Shown here in pieces: positions 51,177 to 61,443 of a stretch of 64,000 bases of DNA (position 1 is its first letter; the number at the start of each line of letters is the position of its first letter). The position numbers and the translations under genes were made by a program. The DNA is taken from positions 1-64,000 of the forward strand of contig ML014209.1 of the NCBI GenBank assembly GCA_003615045.1, in the 5' to 3' direction. Source of the stretch: Caulochytrium protostelioides. Its lineage: Eukaryota; Chytridiomycota; Caulochytriomycetes; Caulochytriales; Caulochytriaceae. The notes beneath the pieces are model-generated. The model ran no database searches and was not told where the DNA came from. It saw nothing but the letters and a program-made list of their open reading frames with translations.

Positions 51177-51221
51177 AGCAGCAGCAGCAGCAGCAGCAGC
51201 AGTAGCAGCAGCAGCAGCAGC
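51177..51221. repeat. (CAG)n trinucleotide microsatellite
   Basis: About 15 CAG units with one TAG interruption, in non-coding sequence. Confidence 0.93.
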
Positions 51222-51523
51222 GTGGAAGGCGGCGAGTCGCGCGGCGACGCCCCCCGCTTGCCCGGTGGGGTCGGGTGGATGGCACACGGGCCGCAGGCGG
51301 TGTGGCCTCGCCCAGCACTCCGCAGGCCGCCCCACGTCGTTATCGCAACCCCACCGAACGGGTCACACGATCGGCCACGGCGCGTGCCTGCGTGCGGAGA
51401 CGGCTCGCCGGGGAAGACCGACTACAGCGCGACGCGATAAGCCGCCGGCGCACGATGCCTTCGCGGCCTCGCGAACAACGACCCGCGCTTGGCGTCCGAG
51501 CGCGCTTCGTGGGGTTCGCTCGT

Positions 51524-51640
51524 GGCATCGGCATCGGCCTTGGCCTTGGCACTGGCATTGGCCTTGGCATCGGCATTGGCCTTGGCCTTGGCCTTGGCAT
51601 TGGCATCGGCATTGGCATCGTCATCGGCATCGGGCGGATC
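51524..51640. repeat. (GGCATT/GGCCTT)n hexanucleotide array
   Basis: About 19 imperfect 6-bp units alternating GGCATC, GGCCTT and GGCATT. Shorter arrays of the same type occur at 20,262-20,320 and in the ARP2 intron. Confidence 0.9.
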
Positions 51641-53117
51641 GAGGATTGAGGATGGAAGGCAGCGCGTCGACAGACTGCCCTCACGTCGCGGCCCCGCCAG
51701 GACCCCCAGCGTGATCAGAGGTTCCGGAGCTTCGTCGCCTGTTTCGATGCGGGAATTGCGACCCGTTTCGTTGAATGCGGCCGGCGGCGAGGCGAGCGAG
51801 GAGCCGAGACGCTAGCCGGGATTCTGCACGGGTATGTCACCCTTCGGGGACGGGGGCCCTCCCGCTGGGCTGTTCTGGTGCCAACCGACGATGCTGCGAT
51901 AAGCCAAGCTTGGATGATGCCCTTGGGACCGGGAACCCTTACGAAGGAGAAAAAAAAACAGAGAGAGCGAGAGAGAGCGGTCGTCTCGCGGCTGCTGCAG
52001 GGTTCTCGACAGGCATCGTTACAGGCATCGTTGCCATGTATGGTTGACATGCCCTGGGTCGGCAAACGGCTATCGGCGCCCGCTGCCCATCGCGGGATGC
52101 GTTTCGGTTGGAGCACGCGGACGCATCACGATAGGCTTTCGGTCAAACAGCTCCAGCGATCGTCTCTGCTCACGCGTCGCTGCTCGCCTTTCGATTAGCG
52201 GCACGCGGCAGATTTGTGCGGGGCAGAGGGTAGAGGGGTTCCTTCGGGCTCCCTACACACGCCTGCGCGCGGCAAATGGTACTGAGAGGCAGAGTGCATA
52301 AGCACGTCATGCCTGAGCCGCCTGCCATCGCGCACCCGGCATCCGACATCCGGCATCCGGCACCCTATAAGTAGCCATGTCGCGGATGCGGTCGACAAGG
52401 CCGTGCTTCGACTTGTGATGACGAAGCCATCCGGCGGACTTGAGAGAAAAAGAGGCGCTTGAAATCCAATCATCCATCGTGTCCATCGCATCCATTATAC
52501 CATTGATGGATCCAATAGTCACAGCTCCCGCCTGTCGCTCGTCTCCTCGCCCCGACTTACCGCATCCGCCGTACCGTCTTCGATAGAAGCGGCTTGTCGC
52601 TCCAGCGCGCAGAAGGACGTCGAGGCCGCCTCAGAAGGCCGCCGGAAAAAGTCGGAATAACAAAAACACAGAAAAGACCGCCGCAGTTGGTTTAAGCGCC
52701 GCGCTCAGCCCAGCTGGGGAGGCCCTTTCTGCGCAGCCGCTCGCCACGCGACCAGGCGGGGCCGCATCCCACCGTCGCGGATCTCGGCCGATCGTCGCCT
52801 TCTCGCCGATCCTCGCATCAACGATAGGTATCAACTCGTGATCATCCCTCTTCTCCCGCATCCTCCGCCGGTCTTGCCAGCCTTGCGCGATCGCACTTTT
52901 CTGACGCATAGCCCGTTGATCCCAGCCCCAACACGGATTCTCGCACGTGGGCCTTTTGACCCACTCCCTCGACGGTGGGCGTCCACCATCTTCATTCAAG
53001 CGCTGATCGCTGAATCGATAGCGTGCCGACTTCGTCTGGCTACGGCAGCGTCGACCACCCCTTCCCCCATTCTCGCGCCGTCGCGCGCGCGGCTTCACCG
53101 CAGCAACGGCGGACATC

Positions 53118-55169
53118 GTGTCGGAGCGGATTCGGCTCACGCCGCTGCTGCACCAGCGTGCATCGAGCCCGGCCTCAGCCTCTGCCGCTGCCTCCAGTGC
53201 GTCACCCTCGACCTCGGCCTCAGCAGCTCCCTCCGGCGCATCGACGTCCGCCGCCGCCGCCGCCGCCGCCACGACCGCTGCATCCACGGCGTCCGTGATC
53301 GGCATTCCGCCGCCGTACCAGGCCAAGGCGACCGCCCCGGGATCGTCGACGATGGGTGTTCCCGCCAAACCGCTCGGCGGGTCGCACCGCGATGGCGGTG
53401 ACGGCAGCGGCCGGCACGACGACCGCACGTCGTCGCATTCGCGGCTTCTGAGCGGCACCCGCGCGACGAGTGCCGACGCGGCACGACCCGGCCATCTCAG
53501 CGCCTCCGCGACGTCGCTCCATCAGCCGACGGGCTCGATTCCCAGCAGCGTCATCAATATCGCGAACACGGTGCTGGGGTCCGGGATGCTCGCGATGCCC
53601 GCGGCGCTGGCGTCGGTCGGCATGGGCCTCGGGATGATCATGATCGCGCTGTTCTCGAGCTTCTCAATCTTTGGGCTCACCCTGCTCGCGACCGTCGCCG
53701 CCCGCGTCGGACGGCAGTCCAGCTTCTTTGCCTGCGCGCAGATCACGTACCCGAACGCGGCGTTTTTCTTTGATCTCGCGATTGCCGTCAAGTGCTTCGG
53801 CGTCTCCATCTCCTATCTGGTGATTGTCGGTTCGTTGATGCCGATTGTCGTGGGCAATCTGAGCCCCGAGCTCATCGGCACGTGGTGGAGCAACCGCTCG
53901 TTGTGGATCACGATCTTCCTCGTGGGCATGAGTCCCTTCGCCTTCCTTCGACGCCTCGATAGCTTGCGCTACACCTCCGCCCTCGCCCTGACGGCCGTCG
54001 TTTACTTGGTCTACCTCGTCTCCTACTTCTACATTGCCGCGCCCGAAGGCTTGCCGCCGCATCTCCGATGGAGCGAGATCCAGTGGTTCCGCTTCGATCC
54101 GGGCACCTTCTTTACGACACTGCCTATCTTTGTCTTTGCCTTTACGTGCCACCAGAACATCTTTGCCATCTTCAACGAGCTGCGCGACAACTCGAAGCCC
54201 CAGATCCGCAGCGTCATTGGTATTGCCATTACAACGGCCCACGTGGTGTATCAGATCGTGGCGGTGCTCGGATACCTTACCTTCGGCCCGCATATCGGCT
54301 CGAACCTCATCAGCCAGTATCCGATGAGCAACCTCGTGATTGGCGCCCAGCTGTCGATGTGCCTCCTGGTCGGGCTCTCGATCCCCTTGCAGATCCATCC
54401 CGCCCGTGCGTCGGTGCTCAAGTGTCTGGGCATGGTGCAGTTCTCCTCGCTCGCGTGCATGTCTGACAGCGCCTCGATGGAAGAGATCGATATCGTCGAG
54501 AGCACGGGCCATCCGCCACGGTTGCCGGACGATGGCGACGCCGAGAGTGCCATGCTCGACGGGCCGACCTTGGGGCCAGCTGCGCCTGAGCTGGATGACC
54601 ACGGCAGTCCCGTCGCGCCGCATGTGACGCGGTCCCAGTGGACCATGACGACGCTCGCGCTGCTCACGGGGGCGTTCCTGATCGCCATCTCGGTCCAAAA
54701 CCTCTCGTTCGTGCTCTCGATCGTCGGCGCCACCGGCTCAACCACCATCTGCTACATCCTGCCGGGCATGTTCTACCACCGGCTGACCATGGCGGACGCC
54801 CAGAACGGCGAGTATACCGGCATGCAGAACGACGTGATCAGCGCCGACCTGGACGTCGAGGCCTCCGGACGCCGTGCCAACTACAGCACGGTGCCGAACG
54901 ACTCGACGCTGCTTGACCACGAGCGCGGGCCGCCCCTGTCGCCATCATCCCTGCCCTCCTCGCGGTCCTCGAGCCGCCGCCACAGTCTCCAGGATGCCGG
55001 TCGATGCGGGATAGTCGAAGGCCAGTATGCGATCCCGACGCGCGTCGGGTCGCCCACTCACATCGCCGCGCTGTTCATGGTCGCCTTCGGCGTGTTCATA
55101 ATGATCCTGTCGCTCTCGCTGACGTTCTACCATGCCCTTCGCGGGGACAAGGTCAGCGGTGGACACTAG
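53118..55169 (+). CDS. Amino-acid transporter, SLC38/AVT (AAAP) family
   Basis: Predicted proton- or sodium-coupled amino-acid transporter of the AAAP superfamily, similar to SLC38 and the yeast vacuolar Avt proteins. The first helix reads SSVINIANTVLGSGMLAMPA, the family signature. About eleven hydrophobic segments follow, with FVFAFTCHQNIFAIFNEL in the middle, also diagnostic. An acidic loop of about 60 residues and a Ser-rich loop interrupt the C-terminal helices, as in vacuolar members. The N-terminal 130 residues are Ala/Ser-rich and probably cytosolic. The in-frame codon at 53,118 is GTG; the first in-frame ATG is at 53,352 (605 residues). An acceptor-like CAG at 53,102-53,104 makes an upstream exon possible. 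The start is unresolved. Confidence 0.9.
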   Translation: MSERIRLTPLLHQRASSPASASAAASSASPSTSASAAPSGASTSAAAAAAATTAASTASVIGIPPPYQAKATAPGSSTMGVPAKPLGGSHRDGGDGSGRHDDRTSSHSRLLSGTRATSADAARPGHLSASATSLHQPTGSIPSSVINIANTVLGSGMLAMPAALASVGMGLGMIMIALFSSFSIFGLTLLATVAARVGRQSSFFACAQITYPNAAFFFDLAIAVKCFGVSISYLVIVGSLMPIVVGNLSPELIGTWWSNRSLWITIFLVGMSPFAFLRRLDSLRYTSALALTAVVYLVYLVSYFYIAAPEGLPPHLRWSEIQWFRFDPGTFFTTLPIFVFAFTCHQNIFAIFNELRDNSKPQIRSVIGIAITTAHVVYQIVAVLGYLTFGPHIGSNLISQYPMSNLVIGAQLSMCLLVGLSIPLQIHPARASVLKCLGMVQFSSLACMSDSASMEEIDIVESTGHPPRLPDDGDAESAMLDGPTLGPAAPELDDHGSPVAPHVTRSQWTMTTLALLTGAFLIAISVQNLSFVLSIVGATGSTTICYILPGMFYHRLTMADAQNGEYTGMQNDVISADLDVEASGRRANYSTVPNDSTLLDHERGPPLSPSSLPSSRSSSRRHSLQDAGRCGIVEGQYAIPTRVGSPTHIAALFMVAFGVFIMILSLSLTFYHALRGDKVSGGH

Positions 55170-55810
55170 CTGCTAGCATACTCGTGATCACGGCCCTCGC
55201 CGCCCGCGTTTCTCTCGATCCCTCTTTCGCTGTATACCAATTCACGTTTGTACGTTCATCCTGATCGTCTCTGTATTTTTCTCGTGATGCGTGGCTGGCG
55301 CTGGTCGGTCTTGGCATGGAAGCAGGCCGCTCTTATTAGAGGAAGCGACGGGCCACCTTTCGGCCCGCTTTGCCCGGCTGGACCTTGCGAACGCCACACG
55401 CCGCAGGGGTCTATGGCGCGTCGCGCCTTCGCGCAAGGGGTTGCCACGCAGCGACGCCGCCACGCCACCATGAATGAATCCCCGCAAGCCCGTCCTGAGT
55501 TCTTGGGCTGGCGGCTTGCGCGGCGAGACGCGGACGCGCATGCCAGCTGTCGGAGAAAAAAACAAAGGGAAAGATGACCGTCGTGCCGATCGGTCACCAC
55601 CGAGACCACGGTGGACCTGCGTGCACGGCAGCCCCCACTCTGCTTGGGCGGCATCGGCGTCTCGCTCACGTCGGCGACTGCTTGAAGGCCGCCGCGTCGC
55701 GTCGCCGCCTGCCGCCTGCCGCCTGCCGCCTGCCCCGAAGGCCCCGCTCCTCACCCGCTCCTCACCAGCGCTTAAACCGGCCCGGCCGCTCCGGGCCTCC
55801 GACCGCTAGG
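55170..55810. other. Intergenic region, transporter to THOC1
   Basis: About 640 bp, probably with the THOC1 promoter. An open frame joins THOC1 from 55,574, but its codons are repetitive (CTGCCGC repeats) and look non-coding. Confidence 0.45.
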
Positions 55811-58378
55811 ATGACGGCTACCCACGGCGCTGCGGCGCTGCATGCGCAGCTCGACGCCGTCGTCGCCGCCACGCGGCCGCAGTATACCCTCGCGACGTTC
55901 CATGCCGCAGCGTTCACGGACGCGACCGCGGCGCTGTGGCACGACCACGTGGCCGCCCGCGGCTCGGCGGCGGCGCCGCTCGTCGTCTGGAGCTGGCTCG
56001 AGAACGCGCTGCGGTCGGCCGTGCTCGAGGCGATCCGCCGACACCCGCTCCCGGGGACCGCGGCCGACGCGGGCGCCGCGGCGGACGCGCACCTTGCGGC
56101 CGCGATCGAGCGGCAAGTCATGCCGCTGTTTCTGATCTTTGACGTCGCGCTGCGGCTCCAGCTGCTCGCGGCGGCGGCCGCCGCATCCGACGGCGCCGCC
56201 GCCGGCGGCGGCGGCGGCACGGATGCCGCGAGCACGCCCGTGGCCGCGACGGTCGCCGCGGCACAGGCGGCGCCCCCGACGACGGCGGCGCCCGTGAGCT
56301 CGCACACGGCGCGCAGCCTGACGCTGGCCCTGTTCCAGTTCGTGTCGGACGTGCTGCCGCTCGCGAGCGCCGAGCGGCTGTTCGACTACCTGGTGATCCG
56401 CAAGGCGCCGCTGACGGCGGACATGCAGGCCGGCAAGGGCGCCGGGCTTGTGCTGCTGCGCACGTGCACGCTGTTGATGAAGCGGCTCTCGCGCGCCCAG
56501 AACGCCGTCATGTGCGGCCGCATTCTCATGTACCTGGCGGATGTGTTCCCGCTGAACGACCGGTCCGGCGTCGGCCTGCGCGGCGAGTTCCACGTCGAGA
56601 ACGTCACCGCCTACGACGCCGACGCCGACGCCGCGCCGCATGCGCCGGGCCTCGGCACCTTCTCACACCGCTTCTACTGCGCGTTCTGGAGCCTCCAATC
56701 GCGCTTCTGCCAGCCTAACGCGCTGCTGGAGGCGTCGGCGTTCGAAGCGTTCACGGCCGCGGCCAACGAGGTCCTCGATGTCTTTGACCAGCTCGAGTCC
56801 CGCCGCGAGAGCGGCAACACGCGTGCGTCGTCAGGATCAGCATCGACGTCGACGCCGGGGGCTTCCGGGCTGAAGCGACGGGCGACGGAGAAGCATCCGA
56901 GTCCACGCGGGGACCCGCTGACGCGCGCCTTGCCCCCGCCACAGCCCTCCCTCTCCAGCGCGACCCCGCTCTCGGCCGCCGCCGACGACGTCGGGGACGA
57001 CTTGCAGATCCCCAAATACCTCACGAGCCAGAACCTGTTCTGGCTGGAGCTGCACGACCCGTGGTTCCGCCGGCAGATCGTGACGCAATTCGCCATTGTT
57101 CTGCAGTATCTCTCGGGCTTCTCGGATGCCGAGCGCTTGGCCGTCGATACGCTGCTGAGCCATTATGAGTCGACCCAGCCAGGCTTCACGCGCAACCGCT
57201 TCGTCGTGCCCACGCAGTCGCTGACCGACGCCCAGCTGGCGTGGGTTGCGGCGACCAAACGCCGGCTCGCCAAGCTGCTGGGCTGGCCCGCGGCGCCGAC
57301 GTCCGCATCACCCGCGGCATCGCTCTTCACGCGGTCGTTGACCACGGTGCTGGACCACGAGGCGCACTGGATCCGGTGGAAAGCCGGCTCGGCGCGCGCC
57401 TTCGAGCGCGAGCCCCTCGCCACGCCCGTCGCGCCGCGGCCCTTCCGGCTGCCCGCCGTCCGCGCCGCCATGGCCGGGTGGCTGGGCAACGCGACGCTCA
57501 CGCAGCTCTGGGCCACCGGTATGCGCGCCGTGCCGACGCTGGCGCGGGGCGCAGCGGGCCAGCCGGCGCCCGACGCGGCGCTCGCGCGCCTCCTCGAGCC
57601 GCTGTCGTACCAGATCAACGAGGACGGCACGCTCGATCCGGACGTCGGCGACGCCGACCTCCACTCGCACCACGTGCTGTACGGCTGGCGCGTGTTCCGC
57701 TGCGCGCTCGCATGCTCGACGGGCGCGGCGGCGCTGCGCCACCTCACGCCCACGGACGACGTGGATGCCGCCGCGTTGCTCCAGGCGTGGCGCCTGGCGA
57801 CCGGCGTGTTGCCCGCGCCGCCGCCGCCGCCCCTCACGCCGCCGCCGGACGCGCGGCACGCCGCGTCAGCGTCAGCGGTGGCTGGGCGGCTCCCCATCCG
57901 TTGCCATGTCACGGAAGCCGACCAGGCTATGTTCCGCGGCGCGAGCGCCTCGCCGTCGCCGTCGCCGTCCCCCTCGCCGTCGCCGTCGCGATCGTCGTCA
58001 CCCTCGTCGTCGCGATCGCCGTCGCGGTCACCGGCCGATGCGGCGTCGTCGGCCACGCCGTCCGGCGGCCAGGGGTCGGCCGCCTCGGTCCCGGCCCCGC
58101 CGTCGGACGGCTGGCCCGTCGACCGGCAGCGCCACGACGACGAGCCGGCGCGCGCGGGGCCGCCGCCCTTCGCGTGCCGCGACGACGACCCCGCGAGCGA
58201 GACGCGCTCGGGCTGCTCGGACCGGTCCGCGATCGACGAGGACGACGACGGCGGCGCCGAGGCGGCGGACCCGGCGTCGCCCGGCTGGAAGGGCGTCAAG
58301 CGTCGCCGCCGCTCGTCGGACGCGCCCATGGCCGCCGCAAGGCCGCCGCGCGGGCCTGCCGCCGAGCGGCCCGTCTGA
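55811..58378 (+). CDS. THOC1: THO complex subunit 1 (THOC1/Hpr1)
   Basis: Predicted 855-residue subunit of the THO/TREX complex, which couples transcription to mRNA export and limits R-loops. The family core reads AERLFDYLVIRKAPL, GLVLLRTCTLLMKRLSRAQN and MCGRILMYLADVFPLNDRSG, followed by NVTAYD. FYCAFWSLQSRFCQP and IPKYLTSQNLFWLELHDPWF with QFAIVLQYLSGF are later conserved blocks, and HEAHWIRWKAGS matches the family's WxxWK. The C-terminal 200 residues are low complexity, with a Ser-Pro dipeptide run (about 710-745) and an acidic/basic tail with KRRRRSS. A death domain as in human THOC1 is not evident. I chose the ATG at 55,811; the frame also has an ATG at 55,574. It is a single exon. Confidence 0.93.
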   Translation: MTATHGAAALHAQLDAVVAATRPQYTLATFHAAAFTDATAALWHDHVAARGSAAAPLVVWSWLENALRSAVLEAIRRHPLPGTAADAGAAADAHLAAAIERQVMPLFLIFDVALRLQLLAAAAAASDGAAAGGGGGTDAASTPVAATVAAAQAAPPTTAAPVSSHTARSLTLALFQFVSDVLPLASAERLFDYLVIRKAPLTADMQAGKGAGLVLLRTCTLLMKRLSRAQNAVMCGRILMYLADVFPLNDRSGVGLRGEFHVENVTAYDADADAAPHAPGLGTFSHRFYCAFWSLQSRFCQPNALLEASAFEAFTAAANEVLDVFDQLESRRESGNTRASSGSASTSTPGASGLKRRATEKHPSPRGDPLTRALPPPQPSLSSATPLSAAADDVGDDLQIPKYLTSQNLFWLELHDPWFRRQIVTQFAIVLQYLSGFSDAERLAVDTLLSHYESTQPGFTRNRFVVPTQSLTDAQLAWVAATKRRLAKLLGWPAAPTSASPAASLFTRSLTTVLDHEAHWIRWKAGSARAFEREPLATPVAPRPFRLPAVRAAMAGWLGNATLTQLWATGMRAVPTLARGAAGQPAPDAALARLLEPLSYQINEDGTLDPDVGDADLHSHHVLYGWRVFRCALACSTGAAALRHLTPTDDVDAAALLQAWRLATGVLPAPPPPPLTPPPDARHAASASAVAGRLPIRCHVTEADQAMFRGASASPSPSPSPSPSPSRSSSPSSSRSPSRSPADAASSATPSGGQGSAASVPAPPSDGWPVDRQRHDDEPARAGPPPFACRDDDPASETRSGCSDRSAIDEDDDGGAEAADPASPGWKGVKRRRRSSDAPMAAARPPRGPAAERPV

Positions 58379-58749
58379 GCGCGGCGGAGCTCCGCGGGGC
58401 GCGTGGCGACGCCGTGTGGCGCAGCAGGCGCGGCGCCGTGTGGCGCAGCAGGCGGCCGCCGACCCCGCGCCGCGGGCTCGCCTCCGTGTGCGACGATCGT
58501 CGAGCCGGCGTTCGCGGGGCAACGGCGGGCGCGAGGGGCGCTGATGTGCGCTTGCGGCGGACGCTGCTTCACGAGGAAAGGGTCCCGACGGCGCGTCGGG
58601 CCGCAGGGTCGGTTCCATCGATCCATCCCTGCGGCCGCGTGAGCCGGACGCTGCACGCGTGGTGGCCTTGGGCGGCGCCCTTCCTTCCGTTCTGCGAGAG
58701 ACGACTCCCCGGCCGCCGCTAGTGCATCCATGCCGCTACTGCTGTCGCG
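58379..58749. other. Intergenic region, THOC1 to SYS1
   Basis: About 370 bp containing THOC1 3' flank and SYS1 promoter. It holds a duplicated GTGTGGCGCAGCAGGCG word (58,417-58,453). No gene. Confidence 0.5.
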
Positions 58750-59774
58750 ATGGCGTCCGCCTTCCGTGCATCGGACTTCGATCCTTACCTCATTATTGCC
58801 CAGATCTGTAAAGGCCGGTGACCCACGACATCAAGACGGACAGGAAGATCGCGGGTGTGGCGAAGCCGTTTTTGTGAAAGATCCGTGTCCACTCACCTCT
58901 TTCTCTGTATTTTTCTTACCGAATTCCCTGTGGATCGACGGCATGGGACATGCGGTATGCGGTATGCGGTATGCGGTATGCGCTCAATGGCTGGACAGTG
59001 GCCCTCCAGGGACTCTTCTATAGCGTGCTCGGTCTGGTCTGCGTGACCGCGGCCGTCGTGTTCGGCGCGTCGCTGTCGCTGCAGCCGCTGCTCGACGCCA
59101 GCTACTTCCGGCCCTCCTCGGTCGCCGGCTGGCTCGCGGCGCTGGCCCAGCTCGCCGCGGCGCCCGTGCTGGCGCTGGGCGTGCTGCGCCTTGTCGCCCG
59201 GGCGAAACGCGTCCGCGACTTCGTCGCCACCACCTACGGCTTCCACCTCATCGCCACCGCCGTCTACACTGGCGGCCTGCCCCGCGAGCTCCTCTGGTGG
59301 GCCGCGTTCGCCGCAGGGCTCTGGAGCGCCGATGCGCTCGGCTGGCAGCTCTGCTCCAAGCAGGACCTCGAGCCCGTCGAGTTCGGCCAGGCCGGACGTC
59401 GCGGCCACGCGACGAGCGGCAGCAGGGCCCGGCGGAGCACAGGCGCGCCCTCCTCGCCGCTGCCGCTGCCGCTACCGCCGACGCCGCCACTGCCGCTGCC
59501 GCCGACGCCGACGCCGGTGCCGTCGACGCGGCTCGACGGCATTGCCACGGACACCCGGAGTCTCCACAGTCGCCCCGGCAGTGCGGGCCCGCCGCCCGCC
59601 TCGCAGACGCCGGACCGAAGCGGTACGCCCACGCGCATCGGGGCCACGGCTCCGTCGCCCGCCGTCCTTCCCGCGGGCCTCGCCAGCAGTCGCAGCAGCA
59701 GCAGCAGCGTGCACAGCGTCCCGCTGCTTTCAGACTCGGACGCCATCGAGCTGCAGCCCTTGCGGCTCCACTAA
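58750..59774 (+). CDS. SYS1: SYS1-like Golgi membrane protein, two exons
   Basis: Predicted 277-residue protein. SYS1 is a four-helix Golgi protein that recruits the GTPase Arl3/ARFRP1 in late-Golgi traffic. Exon 1 is 58,750-58,807 and reads MASAFRASDFDPYLIIAQI; the intron is 58,808-58,998 (191 nt, GTAAAG...CAG, phase 1). Exon 2 is 58,999-59,774 and begins LALQGLFYSVLGL. The join recreates the family N-terminus (FRSYVWDPLLILSQIV...) with no length change. Conserved sequence continues through LLDASYF, ARAKRVRDFVATTYGFHLIA and LPRELLWWAAFAAGLWSADA to LCSKQDLEPVEF. About 130 extra C-terminal residues are Pro/Ser-rich and absent from human SYS1 (156 aa). The intron carries TATGCGG heptamers. Confidence 0.88.
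58948..58982. repeat. (TATGCGG)n heptamer in SYS1 intron
   Basis: About four to five 7-bp units just upstream of the SYS1 splice acceptor. Confidence 0.9.
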
Positions 59775-60040
59775 GGAAGCCATTCGAGTGGGCTCTGAGC
59801 CTATTGGAGTCCACACCCTCAACGAGCCATGTATCGATGAAAGACCTAAAAAAAGCCTGACCCATGGATCGAAAGCAGGAAAAGAGGAGCATCCAAGGCC
59901 CTTCGAGCGATGCGCTCCTTTCCACCCTACCCACATCACGACAATAGATCCGCGGTAAGAACCGTGGATCATAGCTAAAAAAAAGCGGATGGGTTGCGGG
60001 TGTATGAGGGGAGAAGTATACTATATCTTTTCATTTTGTT

Positions 60041-61443
60041 TTAGCCGCCGCGGGCGCCTAGCTTGTCGAGGGACGCGATCCCGCGCTCTTCCCACTCCTG
60101 TTTGCTGATCCAGAACTCCTGCTTGTTGCGCATGATGTCGCCGAGCACAGCGCCGCCAAGGAAGACCATATGCTTGCGCCGGGGCGAGTCCTCGACGCGG
60201 ATCTTGAACTTGGCCAAGCGCTCGCGGTCGCCCTTGAGGACGCGGGTCAGGTAGAGCTGCTTCACCTCCTTCTCGAGGCGCGACGGCAGGCCCGGATACA
60301 TCGAGGAGCCGCCCGACAGCACGATGTGCTTGTAGAGCTCGGCGCGGATGTCGATGTCGCCGGCCTGGATCGTGTTGAACAGCAGCTCCGCGACGCCCGG
60401 GGACTCCACGTCGGCCAGGTGGGGCTGGAACAGGGCCTCCGGCGCCTCGAAGCGCTCGGAACCCACCTTGATCACGCGGCCGTCGGGCAGCGTGTAAGAC
60501 TCGACAAGCACCGTCGTCTCGTTGGCGAGCTTCTGCTCAAGCTCGAGGTCATATCCGACATAGCAGAGTTTTTCCTTCAGTTGGCGGACGGTCTCGAAAT
60601 CGGCAGAGCGGTTGAACGCGTAGCCACGGAGCAGCAGCAGTTTGATGAGATAGCGGGTGATGTCGCGGCCGGCGACATCGAGGCGGCGGGTGAGGTGGGG
60701 CAGCGCGTAGCCGTCGTACACCGGCACGATGTGGGTGACGCCGTCGCCCGAGTCGACGACGACACCCGTTTGCAAGCCCTGCGCATACAGCGTCAACACG
60801 GCCTGGATCGCGATCCACACGCCGCTGAAGCCATACTGCTCGAACATGACCTCGCACATCTTTTCGCGGTTCTTTTTCGGGTTCATCGCGGGCTCGGTCA
60901 GCAGGATCTTGTGGTCCTTGCAGTCCTTCAAGCCGAGCTTCTCGTAGAAGGTGTAGTTCCAGAGATGCGTCATGTCTTCCCAGTTGCGGACAATGCCGTT
61001 CTCGAGCGGGTAAGACACCTGCAGCGAGGACCGGACGGCCGCGGCCTCATCGCCGACCATGAGGTCCTTGAGCGTCACATTGCCGATCTTCTCCTCCGCG
61101 CGCAAGATCGGGCGGCCCACGAGCGCCGGGAAGGTCGCGACGGGGAAATTAGTGCCTGCAAAGCCGCATTTGACAAACTGAGCACTCCCGATCGGCGTTC
61201 CAGGTTGCGCGGCCATGCCGTCACCACGAATGGCGTCATGAATCACATGCCATCACATCCATCAGGTGATGCGGTGAGTACCACACATTGAAAATCAAGG
61301 GGACCGCCCCAGGGGAGCGTCATTCGCTTGTCCCATCCCTCCCGATCGGGCCCCATTCGCATCGGTGTCGGCATCGGCATTAGTACCCGCAGCCGCATAC
61401 TTACACCTGTGCCGTTGTCACAGACGACGACGTCGTTCGACAT
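60041..61443 (-). CDS. ARP2: Actin-related protein 2 (Arp2), two exons
   Basis: Predicted 391-residue subunit of the Arp2/3 complex, which nucleates branched actin. Exon 1 is 61,405-61,443 ([13 protein letters not shown]); the intron is 61,178-61,404 (227 nt, GTAAGT...CAG, phase 0). Exon 2 is 60,041-61,177 and starts [12 protein letters not shown]. Together they rebuild the first nucleotide-binding loop [13 protein letters not shown]. Other actin-fold motifs are [35 protein letters not shown] (second phosphate loop) and [19 protein letters not shown]. Length matches human ARP2 (394 aa). The protein is strongly conserved, which makes this the most secure call in the window. ARP2 and CYRI act in the same actin pathway. 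Confidence 0.98.

Larger units (their letters stand above)
49662..53117. other. Intergenic region, TMEM42 / amino-acid transporter
   Basis: About 3.4 kb between head-to-head genes. It contains a CAG trinucleotide run, a GGCATT/GGCCTT hexamer array and a GGCATCC heptamer cluster (about 52,336-52,366). I see no convincing gene. It may hold an unrecognised 5' exon of the transporter. Confidence 0.45.

Noticed and set aside
55574-55810. N-terminal extension of THOC1 from an upstream ATG
   Set aside because: The extra 79 codons include CTGCCGC repeats and no family similarity; the ATG at 55,811 gives a normal start.
56000-58731. Long frames opposite and alongside THOC1
   Set aside because: They overlap the THOC1 coding frame and show no conserved blocks.
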